DNA from: JBIOJB01 sp044450465
Lineage (GTDB): Bacteria; Chloroflexota; Dormibacteria; Dormibacterales; Dormibacteraceae
Reading direction: 5' to 3'
DNA: 19,397 nt
NCBI GenBank assembly: GCA_044450465.1
Contig: JBIOJB010000059.1
Coordinates: forward strand, 1-19,397
Of this stretch, positions 1-7,363 are shown in pieces. Each line of letters begins with the position of its first letter. The stretch's first letter is position 1. A program made the translations under genes and the position numbers. The notes under the pieces were generated by a model. That model ran no database searches, was not told the origin of the DNA, and saw only the letters and a program-made list of their open reading frames with translations.

Positions 1-1041
1 CACATCGGGCGCTACTGTCAGTTCGCGCTCGTCGCGTCCCAGCAGGCGCTGGCGCAAGCGAATCTCAACCCCGCCGAGATGGACCCTGACGACGTCGGCG
101 TGATCGTGAGCTCCGCCATGGGCGGTATGGAGGAGATCGAGAAAAGCCACACCGCGCTGATGGAGCGGGGTCCGAAGCGGATCAGTCCCTCCACGGTGTC
201 GAGGATGATGCCGGAAATGGCGGCTGGCACCGTCGCCATCCAAACCGGCGCCGGTGGCCCCAACTACGCGATCTTCAGCGCATGCGCCTCGGGCGCGCAC
301 GCCATTGGCGAGGCGTCGGAGATCATCAAGCGCGGCGATGCCGTCGCCATGCTCACGGGCGGGTCGGAGGCGGCCATCACACCGTTGGCCATAGGCGCCT
401 TCAGCCAGATCAAGGCACAGAGCGAGCGCAACGACGAACCGGAGATGGCCTGCCGCCCGTTCGACCTCGGCCGCGACGGCTTCGTGGTGGGCGAAGGCTC
501 GGTGATGCTCGTCCTTGAGGACATGGAGCACGCCAAGAAGCGCGGCGCGAAGATCCTGGCCGAGATCGCAGGATATGGCGCCAGCGCCGACATGTACCAC
601 TTCACCGCGCCCCACCCGGAGGGCAAGGGCGCGATCCGCGCCATGCGCCGGGCGCTCGAGAAGAGCGGGGTCGAACTGACCGACGTGGGCTATATCAACG
701 CGCACGGAACGTCGACCCAGCTCGGCGATGTCGCCGAGACCAAGGCGATCAAGTCAGTGTTCGGTGAGCACGCGCAGAAGCTCGCCGTCAGCTCCACCAA
801 GTCCGTGCACGGCCGCCTGCTCGGCGCGGCCGGCGCGATCGAGGCCGCGGCCTGCGTGCTGGCCCTGAACCGTGGCATGCTCCCGCCCACGATCAACCTG
901 GATCAACCCGACCCGCAGTGCGACCTCGACTACGTCCCCAACAAGGCGCGCAAGGTTGAGGTCAAGGTGGCGATCTCGAACTCGTTCGGCTTTGGCGGGC
1001 ACAACGCGACGCTTGTGATCAACGGCCCGGACCGCCACTAG
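1..1041 (+). CDS. fabF: Beta-ketoacyl-ACP synthase II (FabF-type), 5'-truncated by the window edge
   Basis: The frame is open from base 1, upstream of the first ATG at 79, and the visible N-terminus (HIGRYCQFALVASQQAL) is typical FabF, so the gene starts outside the window; 346 residues are visible of a usual ~410. The enzyme condenses acyl-ACP with malonyl-ACP in cytosolic fatty acid elongation. The nucleophilic Cys lies in SACASGAH (codon 283-285), the first catalytic His in NAHGTST (703-705) and the conserved Lys in STKS (799-801). The second catalytic His, normally in the STKSxxGH motif, is not in place: the sequence reads STKSVHGRLLGAAG, with Arg at 814-816 and a His two residues earlier. 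The C-terminal NSFGFGGHNATLV motif is intact. Family assignment is secure. Whether it is a normal condensing enzyme is less sure because of that substitution. Confidence 0.95.
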   Translation, partial: HIGRYCQFALVASQQALAQANLNPAEMDPDDVGVIVSSAMGGMEEIEKSHTALMERGPKRISPSTVSRMMPEMAAGTVAIQTGAGGPNYAIFSACASGAHAIGEASEIIKRGDAVAMLTGGSEAAITPLAIGAFSQIKAQSERNDEPEMACRPFDLGRDGFVVGEGSVMLVLEDMEHAKKRGAKILAEIAGYGASADMYHFTAPHPEGKGAIRAMRRALEKSGVELTDVGYINAHGTSTQLGDVAETKAIKSVFGEHAQKLAVSSTKSVHGRLLGAAGAIEAAACVLALNRGMLPPTINLDQPDPQCDLDYVPNKARKVEVKVAISNSFGFGGHNATLVINGPDRH

Positions 1042-1355
1042 GAGGAATCGCCCAATGGCAACCCCGGTGCCGTTAGCTCCACTCAATCGGCTCGTATGAG
1101 GCCGTCCGGGCGCCACACAGGGAGACGTCCGATTAGCGACTCCGGCAACGAGCCGCCATTGCCAGATCCGCTCCTATCACCTGCGGGACCGACCATCGGT
1201 CAGATGCATCCGTTCGACTTGACGGAGAAGAGTTAACGGGACAGGTCTTTCGAGAAACATATCTCGGTTGCCGCTACGAAACCCCCGGTCCACTCTTCAA
1301 ACAACCGACCCTCACAGCTCTCGAGCCGCGCTCGGCGGAGACACGCGCAAGGGAT
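1042..1355. other. Convergent intergenic spacer with short hairpins and a mini-ORF
   Basis: This spacer lies between the stop of fabF (+) and the stop of the membrane kinase (-). A Shine-Dalgarno-like GGAGGA (1041-1046) is followed by ATG at 1055 opening a 14-codon ORF (MATPVPLAPLNRLV, stop 1097-1099). It could be a translated leader or the stub of a lost downstream gene. Three perfect short inverted repeats follow: 1187-1201 (6-bp stem, 3-nt loop), 1251-1266 (CGAGAAACATATCTCG) and 1322-1334 (CGAGC/GCTCG). None has a T-tract on either strand, so they are only weak candidates for bidirectional termination. No other gene was recognised here. Confidence 0.4.
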
Positions 1356-3536
1356 TTAGGCCGGTACGCGTTCCTGGTCGGCCAAGCCGACTTCCTGGCG
1401 CACCTCGCCGGTCTCGAGGTGCTTTGCCTCCTGCCGAGCGTCGACGGGAACCATGAAGTGGAAAACAGAGCCGACTCCGACCGTGCTCTCGACCCAGATT
1501 CGGCCCTTGTGCATCTCGACGATCTGGCGAGTGATCGCCAGTCCCAGGCCGGTCCCGACCACCTTACTCTTGGGGTTGCTCTCCAACCTCTCGTAGCGCC
1601 CGAAGAGGCGGTCCAGGAACTCGGGCGGGATGCCCTGCCCGTGGTCTCTCACGCTGATCTGGACGTGGCCATCCTGGACGCCGCTGGTGACGAGGACTTC
1701 GGCCCCCTCGGGCGAGTATTTGACCGCGTTGCTCAGCAGGTTTGCGATGACCTGGGACAGCCGGTCGGCGTCGCCCATCACCACCGGCAGGGCCGGGTCG
1801 AGGTCGGTCTTGATGACGTGCCTGGATCCGGAGACCTGAGCCCGTTCGACCGCCTCGCGCACGGCACTGTTGAGGTCGACCGGCCCGCGATGGAGCGTCA
1901 TCCGGCCGGACTCCATGCGGTCCAGGTCCAGCAGCTCGGTGATCATGCGGTTCAGGCGCATCGCGTCGCTGTTGATGTCGCCGGCGAACTCCTTGACTTC
2001 GTCCGGGGTGGTTGCCTCGTCGCGCATCACCTCGCTGAACCCTTGGATCCCGGTCAAGGCCGTCCGGAACTCATGGCTGACCATCGAGACGAACTCGCTC
2101 TTGAGCTCGCTGAGCCGCTCGAGGCCTGCCAGGTTGGCCATCGCGTCCTCCTTGGCTTCGTGCTCGGCGGTGGTGTCCGCGAACATGACCAGGAAGTAGT
2201 CGATCGAACCGTCCTCCTTCTTCACCGTGGTCGCGGTCCAGTGCAACCATCCCCTGGTTCCATCCGCGCGCAGGCCTGCGTTCTCCGCTTCGATGCTCTC
2301 GACTGAACCCTCCCGCAACTGCTGGAACTTCTCGACGACGCGAGGTATCTCCTCCGGTGGGAGGAAATCGGACATCGCAGCGGCGGGAGCGGCCCGCGTC
2401 TCCCCGTCAACAAACGAGGCCATGCGCCGGTGGGCATCGATGAGCGTCATGTCGACGCGGACGCGCGCGACGCCCAGGGGAGCCCGGGCGATGATCTGGT
2501 CCAGCAAGGCCGTGCGGTCCCTGAACCGAGCCTCGGCGCGCCGGCTCTGCAGCTCGCTGAGCACCAGCAGCAGGGCCAGCGGTCCGCCTAGGGCGGCCAA
2601 CGTGGGAGCGAAGGGGTGCCCGGTCACCGCCAAAACCCCGGCGGTGATCGCGACACCCAGCAGCCCCAGCCAGGGGATCATCACCTGCCAGAGCGCAACC
2701 GGGCGCGCGGGGGGAGCTTGCCTGCTGCTCGGCGGCCAGAGGGCGGCGAGCGCGATCAGCAGGTAGCCGAGCCCCCGACCCGCTCCCAGCAGGCTGCCGA
2801 GCGCTCCATGGGGGCCGCTGGCGATCCAGTGGGCAAACGCAGTGTCGGCGACGGAGTTCGCCGCCAGGCCGACTAGCAGGAGCCCCATCGGGCCTCCCAG
2901 CCGGAACCCCAGCCGGCGGACGCGCCCGAGGATGATCACGATCATCAGCAGACCGCCCAGTGGATGGGAGAGGCCGACGAGCTGAGTCAGGGGCGTGACC
3001 GGAGAGGTCGAGCCGATGTCGCCGAGCCCGAGCGCCGCGCCGACGAAGAGCAACGAGAGGGCGAGTATCGCTCCATCCAGGGCCTGGCGCGTCCGGGAGG
3101 CGTCGCGGACCGGGGTCACTGGGAAAGCGAGGACGCCGACGAGGGCCAGCGGCATGGCCGCGAGGAACCCGGCATCCGCGGCCGACGGAAACGGGACCGC
3201 GGTTCCCAGGCCGACCTCGTCGAACGATAAGATGACCTGTCCCAGGCCCCAGGTGGCGGCCGAGGCCGCCAGCAGCCACCAGGCCAGGCGCAGCCGTCCC
3301 GAGGACCGGCGTGCCGCGAAGGCGCAACTGAGCGCCGCGACCATCGCGGCCGCCGCCTGGCCGACATCTTCGACGGTGTTCGTGAGCGTTTTCCCGCCGA
3401 CGTGGGAGCCGCTCCAGGCCAGGAATGCCGCGACCGCGACGACGGATGCGGCGGCCGCGAAGGCGAACATCCGCCACCGGCCCGAAAGGGATCCTGGAGA
3501 GCCGGTTGCGATCGTGACGGCGGTGCTGACTCCCAC
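1356..3536 (-). CDS. Multi-pass membrane PAS sensor histidine kinase
   Basis: 726 residues, GTG start at 3536, stop TAA. Residues ~22-330 are a string of roughly nine hydrophobic segments. They include a PFPSAADAGFLAAMPL stretch resembling the membrane sensor region common on actinobacterial-type GGDEF/EAL and kinase proteins. A PAS-like domain follows (~340-460), then a short helix and HisKA with phospho-acceptor His488 in SHEFRTALTG; the usual Pro of SHELRTPL is Ala here. The HATPase domain shows the N box (NLLSNAVKY, Asn603), G1 (DHGQG, 631-635) and G2 (GTGLGL, 661-666). A short charged tail of about 25 residues follows. It is the last gene of the minus-strand operon, starting 2 nt after the stop of a 30-codon ORF that itself overlaps the upstream receiver gene. 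It likely autophosphorylates and passes phosphate to that receiver (inference). M23 is an alternative start. Confidence 0.93.
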   Translation of the reverse strand: MGVSTAVTIATGSPGSLSGRWRMFAFAAAASVVAVAAFLAWSGSHVGGKTLTNTVEDVGQAAAAMVAALSCAFAARRSSGRLRLAWWLLAASAATWGLGQVILSFDEVGLGTAVPFPSAADAGFLAAMPLALVGVLAFPVTPVRDASRTRQALDGAILALSLLFVGAALGLGDIGSTSPVTPLTQLVGLSHPLGGLLMIVIILGRVRRLGFRLGGPMGLLLVGLAANSVADTAFAHWIASGPHGALGSLLGAGRGLGYLLIALAALWPPSSRQAPPARPVALWQVMIPWLGLLGVAITAGVLAVTGHPFAPTLAALGGPLALLLVLSELQSRRAEARFRDRTALLDQIIARAPLGVARVRVDMTLIDAHRRMASFVDGETRAAPAAAMSDFLPPEEIPRVVEKFQQLREGSVESIEAENAGLRADGTRGWLHWTATTVKKEDGSIDYFLVMFADTTAEHEAKEDAMANLAGLERLSELKSEFVSMVSHEFRTALTGIQGFSEVMRDEATTPDEVKEFAGDINSDAMRLNRMITELLDLDRMESGRMTLHRGPVDLNSAVREAVERAQVSGSRHVIKTDLDPALPVVMGDADRLSQVIANLLSNAVKYSPEGAEVLVTSGVQDGHVQISVRDHGQGIPPEFLDRLFGRYERLESNPKSKVVGTGLGLAITRQIVEMHKGRIWVESTVGVGSVFHFMVPVDARQEAKHLETGEVRQEVGLADQERVPA

Positions 3537-3538
3537 GA

Positions 3539-3631
3539 TCAGTCCGCGTACCTCTGGCGCAGGGCCTCTACCTCGGTCATGGACTTGAGAAAGGAGTTGA
3601 GCACGATGCGTCCTTCCCGGGAGATCTGCAT
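3539..3631 (-). CDS. Possible 30-aa micro-protein or translational relay ORF
   Basis: A 30-codon ORF exactly fills the gap between the receiver gene and the membrane kinase. Its ATG (3631-3629) overlaps the receiver stop in TGATG, and its TGA (3541-3539) is 2 nt before the kinase GTG. The product starts MQISREGRIV and ends EALRQRYAD. It is charged, probably helical, with no signal peptide or membrane segment. I do not recognise a family. It may be a real small protein, or a relay cistron that carries ribosomes across to the kinase start. Both junctions match the coupling style of the rest of the operon, which is the main support. There is no strong ribosome binding site of its own. Confidence 0.45.
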   Translation of the reverse strand: MQISREGRIVLNSFLKSMTEVEALRQRYAD

Positions 3632-4029
3632 CAGAGCTCGAGCGCCTCGTCCAGCCGCGACAGGAGATCGCGCGGCGAAAAAGGCTTGGTCAAGTAGGCA
3701 TCGGCGCCGGCGACCAACGCCGCTCTGATGTCAGATTCCTGAGCAGACGCCGTCAGCAGTATCACTCGGGTGCCCGTGAGATTGGCGTCTGATTTGATCG
3801 CACGCAAAATCTCAAGACCCGTCCGCCCGGGCATGCCTACGTCAAGGATGACCAATGGCGGGCGGTGCTCCTGGATCAATGACCAGGCCTCGTCACCATT
3901 GCAAGCTTCGACGACGTTGTAGTCGTCGGTCCCGATAGTTGCATGCACCAAGATGCGAAGGCTGGGTTCGTCATCGGCGATGATCACGGTGCGGCGGATG
4001 CGTGCCGGGCCTGTCGAGTTGTTCCTCAC
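3631..4029 (-). CDS. Single-domain response regulator (receiver only, CheY/Spo0F-like)
   Basis: 132 residues, almost entirely one receiver domain (~13-130) with no output domain. The acidic pocket is Asp19-Asp20-Glu21 (IIADDEPS), the phospho-acceptor is Asp63 (VILDVGMPG), the switch Thr is Thr93 (LLTAS) and the conserved Lys is Lys115 (YLTKPFS), so it should be phosphorylatable. GTG start at 4029, overlapping the stop of the hybrid kinase by 4 nt (GTGA), which fixes the start. It sits between two kinases and probably acts as a shuttle or protein-interaction regulator for one or both. It is clearly paralogous to the receiver at 7602-8012: shared LVH-TI, VIEAC/VVEAC-like, G-EAW-LI and AGAD-YLTKPF positions. 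Confidence 0.95.
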   Translation of the reverse strand: MRNNSTGPARIRRTVIIADDEPSLRILVHATIGTDDYNVVEACNGDEAWSLIQEHRPPLVILDVGMPGRTGLEILRAIKSDANLTGTRVILLTASAQESDIRAALVAGADAYLTKPFSPRDLLSRLDEALEL

Positions 4030-5906
4030 TGGTGCGCTTCCCGAGGCGTGAGGGCTTCCGCGATGAAAGCCACCGCCTCCTTCGCTGCGCCTGAGTGCTT
4101 CTTCAGCACCGCTACCACACCAGCTGTGCGACGCAAGGTAAGAGTTTCTGTGGCATCGAGTTCCTTGATCGTCACCACCGCCACTGGCAACTCGCCCCCG
4201 ACAGAGGCGCGCAATCGGGCCAGGAAGTCCTCGCCGCTGGCTCCCGGCAAAAGCAGATCAAGTATTACGGCGCGCGCTGCCATCTGTCCGATGAGTTGAT
4301 CGGCCGTCTCAGCATCAGGAGCCCACACTGAGCTCAGGCCCTTGATCGCGAGCTCGGCTTCCAGGAGTCGGGCGAAGCCGGCGTCGTCCTCGACGATGAG
4401 AACGTCTCCCGACCTGGCACCGTGGCTGGCTGTGCGCAACGTGAAGTAAAAGCGAGAGCCTTGACCCAGCCCTCCCGATTCGACCCCGATACGGCCGCCA
4501 TGCGCGTCGATGATTCTTCGGCTGATGGCCAGGCCCACGCCTGTACCCGAGACCAGCCGGCGGTCGCCGTTGGCGACACGGTAGAACTTGGTGAAAAGCT
4601 TGGTTAGCGCCTCGGGGGGGATGCCGATTCCGTGGTCTTGGATGGAAACCTCAACAGCCTCGCCGGTGACTTGAGCGTTCACGCGGATTGCGCCCCCGCC
4701 TGGCGAGTACTTGCGTGCGTTAGACAGCAGGCTGATGAGGACCTGAAGGATTGCATTGGTGTCGGCAATCACAAGCGGAAGATCTTTGGGCAAATCGACT
4801 TCGATTGGCGTTCGAGGGTCATCACCCGCGGTGGTCACTGCGCGCGCGATGAGCGTCCGCAAGTCAGCCGGGCCGAGATCCAGCCTCTTGTACCCCCCTT
4901 CCATCCGCTGGAGGTCAAGGAAGTCATTGATCAGCTCTGTGAGGCGCCGGCCTTCGTGGAGCATCGTTTCGAGGTACTGCTTGCGTTGCGCGTCTGAGAA
5001 CTCGCGGGTAAGGAGCAGCTCGGTGAAGCCGACCAGGCTCGCGAGTGGGGTGCGCAGCTCGTGGCTTACCGTCGCAATCAGGTCATCCTTCGCTCGGTCA
5101 AGCTCTTTCGCCGCAGTGATGTCCTGGAGCACCATCACAAAGCCGACCTGCCCGCGCCCAGATGTCAAAGCCGCGGGGGAAACGGTGACCTCGACTTCGC
5201 GACGGGGTTCGAGGACTGTCATCGCGAAACGGAAGGACTCGGCTGGCAAGCGAGAGACTCGCTCGAAGTGGGACTGAAGACCCGAATTATCTTCCACCCG
5301 GGGAGCGAACAACTCACCCAGCAGTCTCGTTGGCTGCCCTAGGGCTTGTTCAATCGGAATCCCGGTCAAACGGCTGGCCTCTTGGTTCCAATGCGCCACT
5401 ACCTGCTCACGATCGACGAGGATCACTCCCACGCCGATCGCGTCGATCAGGGCCGTGAGCAAGGCCAGGCGAGTCGCAGCGGAGTCGTTCGCATCTTTGA
5501 GTTCGGCTTGGGCTCGCACTTCTTGTGTGACGTCGCGCCCCACCGCGTAGATCAGTCCCGCCGGTTGCGCCGGAATCGCCGTCCAGGCCAGCCAGCGGTA
5601 CGTGCCATCGCGGCATTCGTAGCGATTCCTGAAGTTGACAATCTTGGCCCCTTTGGCGAGGTTCTCGACCACGTCGACTGTCGCGGGTCGGTCGTCGGGA
5701 TGGACGAAGTCGAGGAAGGGTCGCGCCATCAGCTCGGCATCCGTGAAGCCGAGCGTTTGGGCCCAAGCAGGATTGAGATGCTTGAAAAAGCCGTCAAACC
5801 CAGCCACGCAAAGCATGTCAACGGAGAGCGAAAAGAAGCTTTCGTACATGGCGCCGCCGTTCATCATCGAAGGACTCATATCTGACCGATCAATTCCACG
5901 GAGCAT
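4026..5906 (-). CDS. Soluble hybrid sensor histidine kinase (PAS-PAS-HisKA-HATPase-REC)
   Basis: 626 residues, no membrane segment. PAS1 spans ~22-130 (ends in AVGRDVTQE, with PAC-type DGTYRWLAWTA); PAS2 spans ~145-265 (GVILVDREQVVAHWNQEA). HisKA carries His282 in SHELRTPLASL. HATPase has Asn396 in SLLSNARKY, DHGIGIP (424-430) and GTGVGL (454-459). The C-terminal receiver (~500-620) has Glu506-Asp507-Asp508 (IVEDD), phospho-Asp550 (VILDLLLPG), Thr579 and Lys602/603, so an intramolecular His-to-Asp relay is possible, although no Hpt domain is present in this protein. The ATG at 5906 overlaps the cyclase stop in TGATG. The 3' end overlaps the single-domain receiver by 4 nt. The cytosolic PAS domains suggest sensing of an internal signal such as redox state or a small ligand; no cofactor residue could be pinned down. 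Confidence 0.95.
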   Translation of the reverse strand: MLRGIDRSDMSPSMMNGGAMYESFFSLSVDMLCVAGFDGFFKHLNPAWAQTLGFTDAELMARPFLDFVHPDDRPATVDVVENLAKGAKIVNFRNRYECRDGTYRWLAWTAIPAQPAGLIYAVGRDVTQEVRAQAELKDANDSAATRLALLTALIDAIGVGVILVDREQVVAHWNQEASRLTGIPIEQALGQPTRLLGELFAPRVEDNSGLQSHFERVSRLPAESFRFAMTVLEPRREVEVTVSPAALTSGRGQVGFVMVLQDITAAKELDRAKDDLIATVSHELRTPLASLVGFTELLLTREFSDAQRKQYLETMLHEGRRLTELINDFLDLQRMEGGYKRLDLGPADLRTLIARAVTTAGDDPRTPIEVDLPKDLPLVIADTNAILQVLISLLSNARKYSPGGGAIRVNAQVTGEAVEVSIQDHGIGIPPEALTKLFTKFYRVANGDRRLVSGTGVGLAISRRIIDAHGGRIGVESGGLGQGSRFYFTLRTASHGARSGDVLIVEDDAGFARLLEAELAIKGLSSVWAPDAETADQLIGQMAARAVILDLLLPGASGEDFLARLRASVGGELPVAVVTIKELDATETLTLRRTAGVVAVLKKHSGAAKEAVAFIAEALTPREAHQ

Positions 5907-6745
5907 CAGGCCAGGTCCCCGCGACCGCCGAGCAAGGACATCCGGTAGATCTCGAGACTGCCTGAGCGCCCGCGAACGGCGGACTGATTGGTCAGCTCGC
6001 TCTGCAATTTGTCGGCCACCGCGCGGTAGACGGTGCCTGTCATGAGCACCTCACCGGGGCCGGCATGCGTCACCAGCCTGGCGGCGATATTGACCGCATC
6101 GCCCAGGACTCCGAGCTCGGAGCGGTCGGCCGAGCCGACGGCGCCGATCACGACCGCTCCCGACGCGATGCCGACGCCGACCTCGAGTCGAAATCCCCAA
6201 TCGGCCGCGCATCGGCGGTTCAAGGCTTCGTTGGCTCCGACCAAGCCGATCGCGGCCGCCATGGCTCTGTCGACATGGTCCGGTTGGTGGCCGCCGGCGC
6301 CGAAGGTCGCCATCACCCCATCACCGACGAACTTTTCGACCACACCTCCGCATATGGAGATCGACCGGAGGACCCTCTTGAGATGCGCATTGAGGATTTC
6401 GAGCAGGCCGGCCGGGTCGTGCGCGAACCGCTCGGTCAATCCGGTGAACCCGCGGAGGTCCGTGAACAAGATGGAAGCCGTCCACACCACGGGCACGGGG
6501 ACGTCAGGCGGGGCCAGCAGGCCAGGGCCGCGGTCTTCGTAAGACTGGCGCAGGTGCATCAGCCTGGCGAAATCGTCGGCGTAGGCCCGCGATGGCCGTA
6601 CTCTCGGTTCGCGCGCGATCAACTCACCACCAGCTCGGACACGAGGGACTTGGCGATCATGTTCGCGTTTGAGACATGGCGTCGCTGGGGATGCCCAGGT
6701 CTTCGTCTTGAACGTAATGCCGACCGAGGACCTGGTACGGGTCAC
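5906..6745 (-). CDS. Class III adenylate/guanylate cyclase
   Basis: 279 residues with one cyclase homology domain (~86-270). Metal ligands are Asp96 (LFTDLRGFT) and Asp142 (EKFVGDGVMATFG). The transition-state pair is Asn219/Arg223 (GDAVNIAARL). Lys138 in EKFVGD is the usual adenine-selecting Lys, which favours cAMP over cGMP. Its partner position, Thr or Asp in most adenylate cyclases (YTVIGDAVN-type), is Gly212 here (LGVLGDAVN). One chain contains all catalytic residues, so it should work as a homodimer. The N-terminal ~85 residues are Arg-rich and unassigned, with a short likely helix at 54-72 (AYADDFARLMHLRQSYED). The GTG start at 6745 is supported by a 4-nt GTGA overlap with the upstream small gene; a TTG near residue 42 is the alternative. 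Co-transcription with two kinases suggests its activity is tied to their signalling (inference). Confidence 0.93.
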   Translation of the reverse strand: MTRTRSSVGITFKTKTWASPATPCLKREHDRQVPRVRAGGELIAREPRVRPSRAYADDFARLMHLRQSYEDRGPGLLAPPDVPVPVVWTASILFTDLRGFTGLTERFAHDPAGLLEILNAHLKRVLRSISICGGVVEKFVGDGVMATFGAGGHQPDHVDRAMAAAIGLVGANEALNRRCAADWGFRLEVGVGIASGAVVIGAVGSADRSELGVLGDAVNIAARLVTHAGPGEVLMTGTVYRAVADKLQSELTNQSAVRGRSGSLEIYRMSLLGGRGDLA

Positions 6746-6924
6746 GGCCGCATCTCAACCAGGCGTGACACGCCGCCCAGAACGATCACGCGCGTGATCG
6801 AAAGCGCAGCGGGGACCCCGTCCTCATATACGCGCTGCGGCTGTCTGAAGACCAGGCAGGCGGTCCAGACGCCGAGGATGTACCCAACGGTGAAAATGGC
6901 TAAGACAAGGCCCACCATCCCCAT
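6742..6924 (-). CDS. Small single-TM protein of unknown function
   Basis: 60 residues. Residues ~4-26 (GLVLAIFTVGYILGVWTACL) form one hydrophobic helix, followed by a positive RQPQR stretch and a mostly soluble tail, so the predicted topology is N-out/C-in. No known family was recognised. The stop overlaps the cyclase GTG by 4 nt, which argues that the ORF is real and heads the minus-strand operon. It might anchor the cyclase or a kinase at the membrane, since neither the cyclase nor the hybrid kinase has its own TM helix; this is a guess from context. ATG at 6924, or at 6918 (the third codon). Confidence 0.65.
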   Translation of the reverse strand: MGMVGLVLAIFTVGYILGVWTACLVFRQPQRVYEDGVPAALSITRVIVLGGVSRLVEMRP

Positions 6925-7031
6925 TGCTTAGGTCTACGCACAAAAGGTCCCAGAGTCGCCATGCGCGGACACTGGCGGTTTGCCATCTATTCGTAGGGTC
7001 TGCATGCCCTTAAGCTCAGCAGCAGGAAGTC
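6925..7031 (-). promoter_or_regulatory. Upstream region of the minus-strand signalling operon
   Basis: About 105 bp lies between the first gene of the minus-strand operon and the recombinase remnant. The operon promoter should be here if the small TM gene is first. I see no convincing -35/-10 pair and only a weak ribosome binding site. The position is inferred from gene layout, not from a motif. Confidence 0.25.
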
Positions 7032-7363
7032 CTAGCAGGCTGACGTATCTCTCGGTCGAGTAAGGCCGAGAGCGCGATTGAGCTGCTGCTGAGGAATGCA
7101 ATCGGCAATCGCTTCGCGAATCTGTCCGAGCACGGCGACCAGGTCGACCGGGTCAAGCTCGAGGGCTGCGTCATGGCTCACCTGCTGCTGGAGCTCGCCC
7201 CGGCGGTAGCGGAGTTCTGTACGTTCCTGGCCTAGAGCCTCGAGCCGCTGAGCGCACTGCTTTTTTGGCATGGTGCCGGCCTCGAAAGCCAGGGAGCCGC
7301 GCTCAAGGATTCCTTGGCCTCTCTGATCTCTGTCTCAATCGCGGCTGGCTGCTCACGGAATTT
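7032..7363 (-). pseudogene. Frameshifted C-terminal remnant of a large serine recombinase
   Basis: Read on the minus strand, 7363-7300 gives KFREQPAAIETEIREAKESL. After a one-base shift near 7300-7308, the other frame gives LERGSLAFEAGTMPKKQ, then QRLEALGQERTELRYRRGEL, then LDPVDLVAVLGQIREAIADC. Spliced together this matches the C-terminal coiled-coil region of large serine recombinases, whose hallmark is an AFEAGTMP-like turn between two Glu/Arg-rich helices, followed by a LDPxDLxAxLxxxREAL-type segment. Neither the catalytic resolvase domain nor the zinc ribbon could be found upstream, and the 3' end (after PQQQ) diverges into a premature TAG. The identification rests on pattern recognition of the coiled-coil region. 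It is probably a decayed piece of a mobile element, with the receiver gene's 5' side overlapping the opposite strand. Confidence 0.6.

Noticed and set aside
1419..2306. A 295-codon plus-strand open frame antisense to the membrane kinase
   Set aside because: It is a high-GC shadow frame: the minus-strand frame encodes a complete PAS-HisKA-HATPase protein, while this one shows no domain.
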